From NCBI GenBank assembly GCA_963750995.1, contig CAVVST010000006.1, forward strand, positions 1 through 64,000: a stretch of 64,000 nucleotides of DNA, in the 5' to 3' direction. The translations under genes and the position numbers were made by a program. This DNA is from CAVVST01 sp963750995 (GTDB taxonomy: Bacteria; Acidobacteriota; Vicinamibacteria; Vicinamibacterales; UBA2999). Below the pieces are notes generated by a model. It searched no databases. It was given only the letters and a program-made list of their open reading frames with translations, and had not been told where the DNA came from. Shown piece by piece: positions 53,715 to 61,989 of the stretch. Within the stretch, counting starts at the first letter, position 1, and every line of letters starts with the position of its first letter.

Positions 53715-56511
53715 GCGCAGTCACCCCGTCGCTCAATGACGCTGCCAGGGCCAGAAGGCCGTCAAAATCGAACCTGGATACCAGTGCGGCGATCCGCTCG
53801 CCCACGAGTATTTGTTGCGCATCCCCACCCGCGAGCTCCATTGCGAGACTCTCAAGGTCGGTGATGTCGCCGATGGCACTCGCCTGGCGAAGCCGGCCGG
53901 CAACCGCCATCCACCGCGGAGAATGCTCGACATCGACTGCCCCGTCGCCCGCGTGTTCGTCGGGTTCGCGCACGAATCGTACGCCGAGATGGCTCTGAAT
54001 CGCGGAAAACAGCGACTCGGCGCGAACCGGCTTCGTCAGGTAATCGACGCATCCGGCATCGAGCGCCGCCTGCCGCCTGTCTCCGAGCGTGCTCGCGGTG
54101 ACGGCGATCACCGGGATGTGCGCCGTCGCTGGCGTCGATCCGAGTCGTCTCGTTGTCTCGAGCCCGTCGAGATCGCCCATCTTGAGGTCCATGAAAATGA
54201 CGTCGAGCCGATGCTCCTGTGCCAGCTCAATGGCTTCGAGTCCACCAGCCGCCGTGATCACCCGGATGCCAGCGCTCTCGAGGAGCGCTGCCAGGATCCG
54301 GCGGTTGACAGCGCTGTCATCGGCGACCAGTGCCGTGACTTCCTCCCCGGGCGCCAGCTTCGCGTCGAATGCCGCGGTGACCCTCCCGTCGTCGGGTTGC
54401 GTCGAACAGGGCTCGCTGGCCGGCATCAGGGGCAGCGCGAAGAAGAATCGGCTGCCTCGTCCCGGCGTACTCTCGACCCTCAGTTCGTCACCCATCCCGT
54501 GAATCAGGCGGTGGCTGATGGCCAGGCCGAGCCCGGTTCCGCCCGCAGCGGCTCCGGCCTCGGTCTGGGTGAACGCTTCGAAGATCTTTTCGAGCGCTTC
54601 AGGCTCGATGCCGATGCCCGTGTCGCTCACCTCGAAGAGAATCCGCCCATCGTCCGAGGGCGCGATGTGGAGCCCGACTTCTCCGTGCTCGGTGAACTTG
54701 ATGGCGTTCCCCAGCAGGTTCAGGAGAACCTGGCGCAGATGCCGCCCATCGAGCACGACGCAGCGGGGAAGTGCGGGCGCGATCACCATCGTCAGCTGCA
54801 GCCCTTTCCGGCGCGCCGATTCACCGATGACGTATCGCAAATCGATCACGAGCTGGGGGAGGTCGGTGGAGACGGACTCGATCTCGAGAAAGCCCGCTTC
54901 GATTTTCGACAGATCCAGAATGTCGTTGATCAGGTCGAGCAGGTGCGAGCCGCACTTGGCGATGGCGTCCAACCCGTGGCGCTGTGGCGCGCTCAGGCTG
55001 CGATCGCGCTGCAGCAGCTGTGCGTAGCCAAGGACGCCGTTCAGCGGCGTCCTCAGCTCGTGGCTCATGTTGGCGAGGAATTCGCTCTTGGCGCGGGTTG
55101 CGGCCTCAGCCGAGTCTTTCGCCCGGCGCAACTGATCGTCGTGGTGCCGGCGATCGGAAATATCTCGGAGAAAAGCCCCAAAGAGATAGCCGGTCTTCGC
55201 GCGCATCGGCGACGTAATCGTGATTTCGATCGGGAATTCGTGACCATCGCGATGCAGCGCCTTCAGCTCGAGGCGCCGATTGACGACCGGCGCTTCGCCG
55301 GTATCGTGAAACCGCCGCATGCCTTCGAGGTGCGCCTCGCGGAACTCCGCCGGGATGACGGTCTCAATCAGGTTGAGCCCAACCGCCTCGCTGGCCGCCC
55401 ACCCGAAGGTCTTCTCCGCCTGCGCATTCCAGCCCACAATCCGTCCCGACCCATCGACACTGATGAACGCGTCGTGCGCCGTGTCGACGATGAGCCGCGC
55501 ACGCTTGTCGCTCTCGGCAAGCTGTTCGAGCACTTCATGACGCTCTTCGTGCGCTGCGGCCACGGCGATCAGGTTGGCCGTGGAGATCGCGAAATTCTGC
55601 TCGTCGACCGTCCAGGTTCTGGTGCCGCCGACATGCTCGGCGCAGAGCACGCCGACCGTCACCTGGTTCTGCCGCAGCGGCACGTCCAGCATGGCGCCGA
55701 TACCGGTGGGCTCGAGATACGTCTCGAGGAAATCCCTGGTGCGCGGGTCGGTGGCGGCATCGGCTGCCGCGATCACGCGCTCGCGTTCGAGTGCATCGAA
55801 GTAGGCGGGGGCGACCTCACGACGAAGCACCGCGCCTGAGTCATGCCGATCGGCGCGACACTCATAGATGCCGACGCAGCGGATCGCGCGCCGTTCATCA
55901 TCGAAACGCCACATGCTCAGGCGCTCGACCCGCAGGGTGCGCGCCGAGGCGGCGAGGATCGTCCGCAGGCGCTCATCGAAGCGGGTGGAGACGTCAGCGT
56001 GCTGCGCCGTCAGCTCCGTGAGCACGTCGCTCTGCGACTGGAGCCGTTGTTCGCTGGCCTTGAGCGCCTGCTCGGTGTCAACCTGCTCGGTAATGTCGAT
56101 GAAGAAGGTGAGCGCCGCGGGCTCGCCGCCATAGGTGATCAGCCGCGTCGACGCCTGCGCCCAGAACAGCACGCCGTCAGGGCGCTTGAGCTGCATTCGG
56201 AGGTTGTCTGCGCGCCCGTCGCGCGTGAGGAGATCGACCATCCGGTCTCGCTTCGAAGGATCGACGTAATAGTCGGTGACCCGCTGGCCGAACGCCTCGT
56301 TCTGGGGGACGCCGAAGAGTTCCGACGTGCGAGCGTTGATGGCGAGCACGGTGTGATCGGCAAGGCGGCTGACCACGGCAGGAAACGGGCTCAGATCGAA
56401 CAGATGTGCGGCCAGCCGTTCGTCATCGCCGGCGAATGACCGGCCGGCCGATGCGTCCACTCGCCCCGGATTAGGCCCGGCGTGTCCCGTAGGTGGTTGA
56501 TCGGTCGACAT
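53692..56511 (-). CDS. Hybrid sensor histidine kinase (PAS, GAF, PAS, HisKA, HATPase, REC)
   Basis: A 939-residue protein. PAS 1 has PFPAVVSRLADHTVLAINAR; a GAF domain follows (DERLRTILAASARTLRVERL; IGAMLDVPLRQNQVTVGVLC); PAS 2 has AHDAFISVDGSGRIVGWNAQ. The H box is FLANMSHELRTPLNGVLGYA, N box NLLGNAIKFTEHG, and G boxes VSDTGIGIEP and GGTGLGLAIS. The receiver contains FMDLKMGDLDG and DYLTKPVRAE. A C-terminal helical stretch follows, without an obvious Hpt histidine. No membrane segment is seen, so the sensor is cytoplasmic. It is coupled to the phosphatase-type regulator downstream. Confidence 0.94.
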   Translation of the reverse strand: MSTDQPPTGHAGPNPGRVDASAGRSFAGDDERLAAHLFDLSPFPAVVSRLADHTVLAINARTSELFGVPQNEAFGQRVTDYYVDPSKRDRMVDLLTRDGRADNLRMQLKRPDGVLFWAQASTRLITYGGEPAALTFFIDITEQVDTEQALKASEQRLQSQSDVLTELTAQHADVSTRFDERLRTILAASARTLRVERLSMWRFDDERRAIRCVGIYECRADRHDSGAVLRREVAPAYFDALERERVIAAADAATDPRTRDFLETYLEPTGIGAMLDVPLRQNQVTVGVLCAEHVGGTRTWTVDEQNFAISTANLIAVAAAHEERHEVLEQLAESDKRARLIVDTAHDAFISVDGSGRIVGWNAQAEKTFGWAASEAVGLNLIETVIPAEFREAHLEGMRRFHDTGEAPVVNRRLELKALHRDGHEFPIEITITSPMRAKTGYLFGAFLRDISDRRHHDDQLRRAKDSAEAATRAKSEFLANMSHELRTPLNGVLGYAQLLQRDRSLSAPQRHGLDAIAKCGSHLLDLINDILDLSKIEAGFLEIESVSTDLPQLVIDLRYVIGESARRKGLQLTMVIAPALPRCVVLDGRHLRQVLLNLLGNAIKFTEHGEVGLHIAPSDDGRILFEVSDTGIGIEPEALEKIFEAFTQTEAGAAAGGTGLGLAISHRLIHGMGDELRVESTPGRGSRFFFALPLMPASEPCSTQPDDGRVTAAFDAKLAPGEEVTALVADDSAVNRRILAALLESAGIRVITAAGGLEAIELAQEHRLDVIFMDLKMGDLDGLETTRRLGSTPATAHIPVIAVTASTLGDRRQAALDAGCVDYLTKPVRAESLFSAIQSHLGVRFVREPDEHAGDGAVDVEHSPRWMAVAGRLRQASAIGDITDLESLAMELAGGDAQQILVGERIAALVSRFDFDGLLALAASLSDGVTARADDRPR

Positions 56512-56670
56512 GATCCATCGAACGCGTCGAAGTGATTGTCGCAGCCACGGTACCCGGGTCGTGAACCGGCGTCAAGGCATGACGCCGACCGAGCTTTTTG
56601 CGCAGAGGATGACTGCGATCGGGACCGAAGACGCTGCGTTCGCCCAGGGCAGGAAGTTGACACCACGGCG

Positions 56671-56691
56671 ACCTCGGCATTACGGTGTCTC
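56671..56691. repeat. 21-bp dispersed repeat, copy 2
   Basis: Identical to 12363-12383. Here it lies between the divergent kinase (56511) and haem enzyme (56734) genes, and overlaps a -35-like TTGACA region (56657-56662) of the latter. Confidence 0.6.
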
Positions 56692-56733
56692 TTTTCCACG
56701 CGCGCACAATTAACGGCGTCGCAGGAGTGTGCC

Positions 56734-58476
56734 ATGACAAAAGTGGCTGACAACTGGTACGACCTTCCTCGTTCCGCACAGGGCATCAAGCTGTACGAGC
56801 ATCGCAACGAGCTGCGGGAGAAGAACCTTTACGACACCGAGGAGCCAAAACTCGAGAATTCCACGGCGCCGGTGGGAGGTGACGCCCACAACGTGCGCAC
56901 GAGCGACGGCACGTATAACGATCTCAAGTGTCCCCGCATGGGCAGTGCAGGCATACGGTTCGGGCGCAACGTGCCGCTGAGCGAAGCATTCCCGGACACG
57001 GCCAACCTCATGACGCCGAGCCCGCGGCAGGTCAGCCTCGAGCTCCTGACCCGCACCACCTTTCAACCGGCCACGATTCTGAACGTGATCGCCGCCGCGT
57101 GGATCCAGTTCATGGTCCACGACTGGTTCGTCCACAAGAAAGGCAGCTGGACGCACACGCACGACATTCCTCTGCAGGACGGGGACAGCTGGCACGAACG
57201 GCCGATGCGCGTGCCGAAGACGCCGGCCGACCCGCCGAAGGTCGCCGACTCGAAACTGCCGCCGGCGTACATCAACGAGAACACCCACTGGTGGGACGGC
57301 TCGCACGTCTACGGCAGCAGCCCGTCCGCCCAGGCGTCGCTCCGTGCCGGGCGCGAGGGGAAGGTGCTAATCAGTCCGAGCGGCCGGCTCGGCGTCGATC
57401 CGGTCACGGGCCGTGAGATCACCGGCTTCACCGAGAACGGCTGGGTCGGACTGAGCCTGCTGCACGCGCTGTTCGCCCTCGAGCACAACGCCATTTGCGA
57501 CGAACTGAAGAAGCACAATCCGCTCTGGGACGACGAGCGCCTGTTCCAGCAGGCCCGTCTCGTCAACGCCGCGCTGCTCGCGAAAATCCACACGGTGGAG
57601 TGGTCGACCGCCATTCTCCCAAGGGAGGTCCTCACCACCGGCCTCAAAACCAACTGGCACGGTCGTTTCAGCAGTCTGCAGAACGTCTTTCCGGGCCTCG
57701 CCGACAACGACATCTTCTCCGGGATTCCCGGGTCGCCGACCGATCACACCGGCGTGCCGTTTTCGCTGACCGAGGAGTTCGTTTCGGTCTATCGCATGCA
57801 CACGCTGATGCCGGATCACTTCACGATCAAGTCCGCGGACACCGGCAAAGGTCTCGCGAACGCCGACCTGCCCGAACTGTTAGGGCGGCGCGGGGTGGAT
57901 TTTCTTGGACGGTTCAACCTCGCGGATCTGTTCTACTCGTTCGGGATCCACAATCCCGGCGCGGTCCGGCTGCACAACTACCCGAAGTTCCTGCAGACGC
58001 TGGTGCAGGACACCGGCGAGCAATTCGACATCGGCACGATCGACATCCTTCGCGACCGTGAGCGCGGTGTGCCGCGCTATAACCGGTTCCGCCGTCTCCT
58101 CCATAAGGAGCCGGTCAAGAGCTTCGAGGAACTGACCGACAACGCGGCATGGGCCGCCGAGATGAAGCGGGTCTACAACAACGACCTCGAGATGGTCGAC
58201 ACGATGGTGGGCATGATGGCCGAGCCGCTGCCCGAGGGCATGGGCTTCAGCGATACCGCCTTCCGCATCTTCCTGCTGATGGCGTCGCGCCGGCTCAAGA
58301 GCGATCGCTTCCTGTCGCAGGACTATCGCCCGGAGATCTATACCAAACAGGGAATCGACTGGGTGGAGCAGAACTCGATGAAGGACGTGATCTCGCGGCA
58401 CTTCCCGTCGGTCGCGTTCGCGATGAAGGGGCTGGACGACGACAACGCGTTCAAGCCGTGGAAGCCGCGGGCCTGA
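56734..58476 (+). CDS. Haem peroxidase/alpha-dioxygenase family protein
   Basis: A 580-residue protein of the animal-haem-peroxidase superfamily. RFGRNVPLSEAFP is a signature near residue 75. The distal His is H129 in QFMVHDWFVHKKG. ENTHWWDGSHVYGSS and LFALEHNAICDELKKHNPLW are conserved blocks. FVSVYRMHTLMPDHF holds the catalytic-type Tyr seen in fatty-acid alpha-dioxygenases. A proximal haem ligand candidate is the His in IHNPGAVRLHNYPKF. The enzyme may oxygenate fatty acids or act as a peroxidase. No signal peptide. AGGAG precedes ATG 56734. The stop codon lies in a hairpin loop. Confidence 0.88.
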   Translation: MTKVADNWYDLPRSAQGIKLYEHRNELREKNLYDTEEPKLENSTAPVGGDAHNVRTSDGTYNDLKCPRMGSAGIRFGRNVPLSEAFPDTANLMTPSPRQVSLELLTRTTFQPATILNVIAAAWIQFMVHDWFVHKKGSWTHTHDIPLQDGDSWHERPMRVPKTPADPPKVADSKLPPAYINENTHWWDGSHVYGSSPSAQASLRAGREGKVLISPSGRLGVDPVTGREITGFTENGWVGLSLLHALFALEHNAICDELKKHNPLWDDERLFQQARLVNAALLAKIHTVEWSTAILPREVLTTGLKTNWHGRFSSLQNVFPGLADNDIFSGIPGSPTDHTGVPFSLTEEFVSVYRMHTLMPDHFTIKSADTGKGLANADLPELLGRRGVDFLGRFNLADLFYSFGIHNPGAVRLHNYPKFLQTLVQDTGEQFDIGTIDILRDRERGVPRYNRFRRLLHKEPVKSFEELTDNAAWAAEMKRVYNNDLEMVDTMVGMMAEPLPEGMGFSDTAFRIFLLMASRRLKSDRFLSQDYRPEIYTKQGIDWVEQNSMKDVISRHFPSVAFAMKGLDDDNAFKPWKPRA

Positions 58477-58487
58477 GGCCCGCGGCT
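58463..58487. terminator. Hairpin enclosing the stop codon of the haem enzyme gene, with adjacent repeat
   Basis: AGCCGCGGGCC and GGCCCGCGGCT form a perfect 11-bp stem with the stop codon TGA as its loop. The right arm, GGCCCGCGGCTAT, recurs 16 bases on (58493-58505), giving an alternative pairing partner. No T tract follows, so this may act on mRNA stability as much as on termination. Confidence 0.55.
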
Positions 58488-58510
58488 ATCCTGGCCCGCG
58501 GCTATTCTGA

Positions 58511-59161
58511 TTAGAGTGGCCGCACCTTGACGTTGCGGAATCGCACCAGTCCGGCGGCGCCGGCGCCGCCTTCCTGCAGCGCCAGCGGGCCGCTGGCAAG
58601 TCGCTGGTCCTGGACGTCCACGGTCGTCCGGCCGTTCACCTTGATGACGAGGTGATTGCCGTCGGCGAGGATCTCGAACGTGTTCCATTTGCCGACGGTA
58701 TCCGGCTTGTCGGGCAGCGACGTTTTCAAGTTGTTGATGCTGCCGGTCGGCCACATCGCGTGCGCGTCGAAGATGTTCGCTTCGTAGCAGGTCATCGCGC
58801 CGGGCGCGCCCTGCCCGCAGCGGAAAAAGACGCCGCTGTTCGCTGCATTGTCGATCCAGAACTCGGTCTTGAACTCGAAATTGCCGTAGGGCCTGGGGGT
58901 GACGAGATACCCAGACCCCTTGGTCGCGGTAATCGTTCCGTCCTCCACCTTCCAGTCGACATCGCCGGTCGGAGACCAGCCCGACAGCGCGCGTCCATCG
59001 AATAACAGGGTCCACCCGGCGGAGGATTCAGCCGGGGTGAGCGTGTTGGCCGCGCCGCCGGCCGGCGATTGCGCGCTCACCGTCAACCCGGGCATGAAGG
59101 ATACGGTGACCAGGGAGAGCAACGGCAGAATCGTCCAGAATCTCGTGATGTATTGCGGCAT
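58511..59161 (-). CDS. Exported DUF1080 protein (3-keto-disaccharide hydrolase-like)
   Basis: A 216-residue protein with a signal peptide (ILPLLSLVTVSFMPGLTVSA) and the DUF1080 lectin-like fold: GWTLLFDGRALSGWSPTGD, DWKVEDGTITATKGSGYLVT, YGNFEFKTEFWIDNAANSGV, FFRC, and WNTFEILADGNHLVIKVNGR. The C terminus, LVRFRNVKVRPL, matches the family. Members cleave keto-sugars or bind glycans in the periplasm. It is convergent with the haem enzyme gene, and no operon partner is evident. Confidence 0.92.
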   Translation of the reverse strand: MPQYITRFWTILPLLSLVTVSFMPGLTVSAQSPAGGAANTLTPAESSAGWTLLFDGRALSGWSPTGDVDWKVEDGTITATKGSGYLVTPRPYGNFEFKTEFWIDNAANSGVFFRCGQGAPGAMTCYEANIFDAHAMWPTGSINNLKTSLPDKPDTVGKWNTFEILADGNHLVIKVNGRTTVDVQDQRLASGPLALQEGGAGAAGLVRFRNVKVRPL

Positions 59162-59289
59162 GTTAAGAGTCCCTTCTGTGCTGAGTCGTTCGGCTGAGTA
59201 ATCTATCAGGAAATATCAACGGTGAGCCTGTGAACCACAGACTGAACCGCTGTGCTAGGCTCGTCAGCGTCTTTCTTCGAGGAGGGCGC

Positions 59290-60111
59290 ATGTCTTCACA
59301 CCCGGGCGTGGCACGCCGTGAGTTCGTTCGTACAGCAATCGGCGCGCTTGCGCTCTGGCCAGTCGCAGCGCGTGCGTTCGCGCAAGACACCGTCCGGCTC
59401 ACGGATCGGATTGAATTCAGGCGCCTCGTCGCGGCGAACCGGATTCTCGCGCGCGAGGACGTCGTCGATGCGTTCGGACATGTCAGCATCCGCGATCCCG
59501 AGAACGCGAAGCGGTATGTCATGGCCCGGTCACGCAGCCCTGAGCTCGTGGAGTACGCCGATCTCATCAAGTTCGAGCAGGATGGCCGTTCGCTCGATCC
59601 CGACAATCGCACCCCCTACGGCGAACGCATGATTCACGGCGCCATTTACGAAACGCGCAGCGACGTCCAGGCGGTGGTGCACAATCACGCCTATTCGGTC
59701 CTCCCGTTTGGCATCACCGGGCGGACGCTCGAGCCGGTGGTCCATGTGGCCTCGGTGATCGGATCCGACATCCCGACCTGGGATATCGCCACCCGGTTCA
59801 ACGAGACGGACATGCTGGTGCGCACGATGGAGCAGGGGCGGGATCTCGCCGCGATGCTGGGCCGCAATACCTGTGCGCTCATGCGCGGACACGGCGCCGT
59901 GATCGCGGCCGCGTCGCTCAAGGAGGCCGTGATCACCGCGATCTATCTCAAGGTCAATGCGGAAGTCCAGTTGCAGGCGATGGCGATTGGGACGCCACGG
60001 GGACTCTCCGACGGCGAGGTTGAACGCTCACGGGCGACGCAGTTGTCGCCGCTGGCGCTCGATCGCGCGTGGGAATATTTCTGTGCCCGCGCCGGCGTGG
60101 AGCCGATCTAA
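59290..60111 (+). CDS. Tat-exported class II aldolase/adducin-type protein
   Basis: A 273-residue protein. The N terminus has a twin-arginine signal, ARREFVRTAIGALALWPVAA, then an ARAFAQ cleavage region. The aldolase II domain has the zinc histidines in QAVVHNHAYSVLPFG and CALMRGHGAVIAAASLKEAV, and the start ANRILAREDVVDAFGHVSIR. Cytosolic members are fuculose-phosphate or ribulose-phosphate epimerase-type aldolases; export is unusual. GAGGAGGG precedes ATG 59290, so the longer frame from 59230 is not used. Substrate unknown. Confidence 0.88.
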   Translation: MSSHPGVARREFVRTAIGALALWPVAARAFAQDTVRLTDRIEFRRLVAANRILAREDVVDAFGHVSIRDPENAKRYVMARSRSPELVEYADLIKFEQDGRSLDPDNRTPYGERMIHGAIYETRSDVQAVVHNHAYSVLPFGITGRTLEPVVHVASVIGSDIPTWDIATRFNETDMLVRTMEQGRDLAAMLGRNTCALMRGHGAVIAAASLKEAVITAIYLKVNAEVQLQAMAIGTPRGLSDGEVERSRATQLSPLALDRAWEYFCARAGVEPI

Positions 60112-60139
60112 GCGGAGACGTGACGCGCCACAGCAGGCG

Positions 60140-61228
60140 CTAGCGGCCGAACTGGGCTTCGAGATCGGAGTACGAGAGCGCAAAACTGTCGAAGATCTGT
60201 TCGGTCCGATCGTGTTCGCCGAGCGCACGAAAGAGACTGGACCAGTTGAAGGCCGGACGCTGCATGATGACGTCCACGGCGACCAGGCTCTCGTCATAGG
60301 CCACCTGCGCCTGCGCCGCGCCGAACTGGCTGAAAGCCGCCTCGAGGCGGCTGAGAGGGATCAGCCGGTCGCGGCCAACGGCGCCCAGCCTGCCCCGCGC
60401 CGCCCGGGGATCGTCACCCTCGAAGTACTGCGCCAGCCCTTCGTGCAACCAGGTCGGCACCCCGCGCGGCGCCGCATTGGCGATCATCGAATGGGTCAGC
60501 TCGTGGGTCAGCACGCGCTCGAATGACTGCAGCGAGCCAGTCGCGCCCGCGGCGGGAACCCGGATTCGGCCGTCGTAGACGCCGCCCGACCACTCGGGCG
60601 CCTGCGTGATGTCGCGGAACTGCTGTTCGGTATAGAGCATCACGACGACGCTGTCCGATGGATAGGCGCCAAGCGTTGCGCCAATCCGCCAGAACGCGGC
60701 ATTCAGCAGCTCGGTCGCCTGCGCGGCCAGCGCGGCATCGGCGTACCCCTGGAACATCACTCTGAAACGGTCGAAGCGCCGCTCTTCGAAGTCGCGATGT
60801 ACGTCCGCGTCCACTCGCCAGGCGGCGAGCCGCTTCGTGAGATGCTGATCGCCGGGGGCGTACTTCAGCGCTTTCTCGTAGGTCGCGATCGCCAGCGCGA
60901 CGTCGCCGTCGGCGTAGGCGATCTCGCCGAACAGGAGCGAGGCGGGAGTCAGCTTCGGGTTGTATTCCAATGCTTTCCGTAGGTGGTCCGATGCGTCCTT
61001 CGGGCGGCCGTCGACATGAGCGGCCGCTCCCGCGCCGAACCAGAGGACCGGATTGTCCGGCGCCAATGCGAGGGCCTCGGCAAACATTCGTGCCGCCCGC
61101 GCGCCTTCACCACGTTCGAGCATCTTCCAGCCGGCGTCATTCAGTTCGACGGCTGTGGACTGTGCCTGGATGATGGACGTCCCGGTCAGAATCAGGCACA
61201 GCGCTGCGAGCAGTGATCGCATGGGCAT
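60140..61228 (-). CDS. Exported TPR protein with peptidase MA-type metalloprotease domain
   Basis: A 362-residue protein with a signal peptide (LLAALCLILTGTSIIQAQ). The N-terminal half has TPR repeats (AGWKMLERGEGARAARMFAE; LLFGEIAYADGDVALAIATY). The C-terminal half has a gluzincin-type site, H242-E-L-T-H246 in ERVLTHELTHSMIANAAP, with WLHEGLAQYFEGDD as the downstream Glu region. This is the peptidase MA-like family. The likely role is a periplasmic protease or protein-interaction factor. It is convergent with the aldolase gene and divergent from the Rieske gene. Confidence 0.9.
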   Translation of the reverse strand: MPMRSLLAALCLILTGTSIIQAQSTAVELNDAGWKMLERGEGARAARMFAEALALAPDNPVLWFGAGAAAHVDGRPKDASDHLRKALEYNPKLTPASLLFGEIAYADGDVALAIATYEKALKYAPGDQHLTKRLAAWRVDADVHRDFEERRFDRFRVMFQGYADAALAAQATELLNAAFWRIGATLGAYPSDSVVVMLYTEQQFRDITQAPEWSGGVYDGRIRVPAAGATGSLQSFERVLTHELTHSMIANAAPRGVPTWLHEGLAQYFEGDDPRAARGRLGAVGRDRLIPLSRLEAAFSQFGAAQAQVAYDESLVAVDVIMQRPAFNWSSLFRALGEHDRTEQIFDSFALSYSDLEAQFGR

Positions 61229-61316
61229 GCCGGCGTATGCGCAAGCCTTGTACCGAGGTCTCCGCCGCGTGTAGTAGTGGTGAACCGGCCATGAAAAAGG
61301 GGTTCATTCCCCGGTG

Positions 61317-61345
61317 GGCGGACGCCGGCTTTCGATGCGTCCGCC
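61317..61345. promoter_or_regulatory. Inverted repeat in the divergent promoter region
   Basis: GGCGGACGC and GCGTCCGCC form a perfect 9-bp inverted repeat with an 11-base spacer. It lies between the divergent protease (start 61228) and Rieske (start 61510) genes, about 90 bases from the former. No T tract, so an operator is as likely as a terminator. Confidence 0.45.
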
Positions 61346-61509
61346 GATCGGCCCCGCTCCGATTACGAAATCACCCATCGACCGCCCAGTCGGTGATCGA
61401 ATAGCCCGCCAGATTCCTGGCGATTCAAAAACGCCGGTTATTTGCCAGTGGCCTTGATTTTGCGCAACCGCTGCCCGGTAGCCCTGCGCCCTCACGAGGA
61501 TCTTCGTCA

Positions 61510-61980
61510 ATGTCAGATACGAACACGGTTTCACGACGCCGGTTCTGCGCCGGCGCCTGCCAGGCGGCTTCGGGTGTCACGCTCGCCACGCTGTTCTCCG
61601 CGTGCGGCGGCGGGTCACCAACTTCGCCCGGCGGCATGGCCTCCGCGCTCGCCGTCGTGGCCGGGCGGTTCTCGGCTTCCCGAGTACAGGTCACGATCGC
61701 CGGGTCGCCGCTGGCCAACGTAGGCGGGGCAGCGCTCGTCGAGTCCACCGCCGGCGTGTTCCTGCTGGCGCGGACAAGCGAGAGCGCCTTCTCGGCGGTC
61801 GAAGCAGTCTGCACGCACGAAGGGTGCACCATCAACGGCGCGGACGGCGCCACCTACGTGTGTCCGTGCCACGGCTCGCGCTACAACCGCAACGGGCAGG
61901 TGCTGGCGGGCCCGGCGAGGGCGGCGCTGCGTCAGTACGGCACGACGGTCGCGGACGGCGTCGTGACGATCGCGCTCTGA
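61510..61980 (+). CDS. Exported Rieske-type iron-sulfur protein
   Basis: A 156-residue protein with a twin-arginine-type start (SRRRFCAGACQAASG) and a lipobox-like FSAC (Cys32). The Rieske centre is C101-T-H103 and C118-P-C-H121, with disulfide-type C106 and C120: CTHEGCTINGADGATYVCPC then HGSRYNRNG. QVLAGPARAALRQYGTTV completes the fold. It probably sits on the membrane as an electron carrier or as partner of an oxygenase; no such partner is adjacent. The DUF1800 gene follows by nine bases. Confidence 0.9.
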   Translation: MSDTNTVSRRRFCAGACQAASGVTLATLFSACGGGSPTSPGGMASALAVVAGRFSASRVQVTIAGSPLANVGGAALVESTAGVFLLARTSESAFSAVEAVCTHEGCTINGADGATYVCPCHGSRYNRNGQVLAGPARAALRQYGTTVADGVVTIAL

Positions 61981-61989
61981 TATCGCCCC

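Noticed and set aside
53812..55839. A 675-codon open frame on the plus strand
   Set aside because: It is antisense to the hybrid histidine kinase and shows no domain. The kinase motifs are on the other strand.
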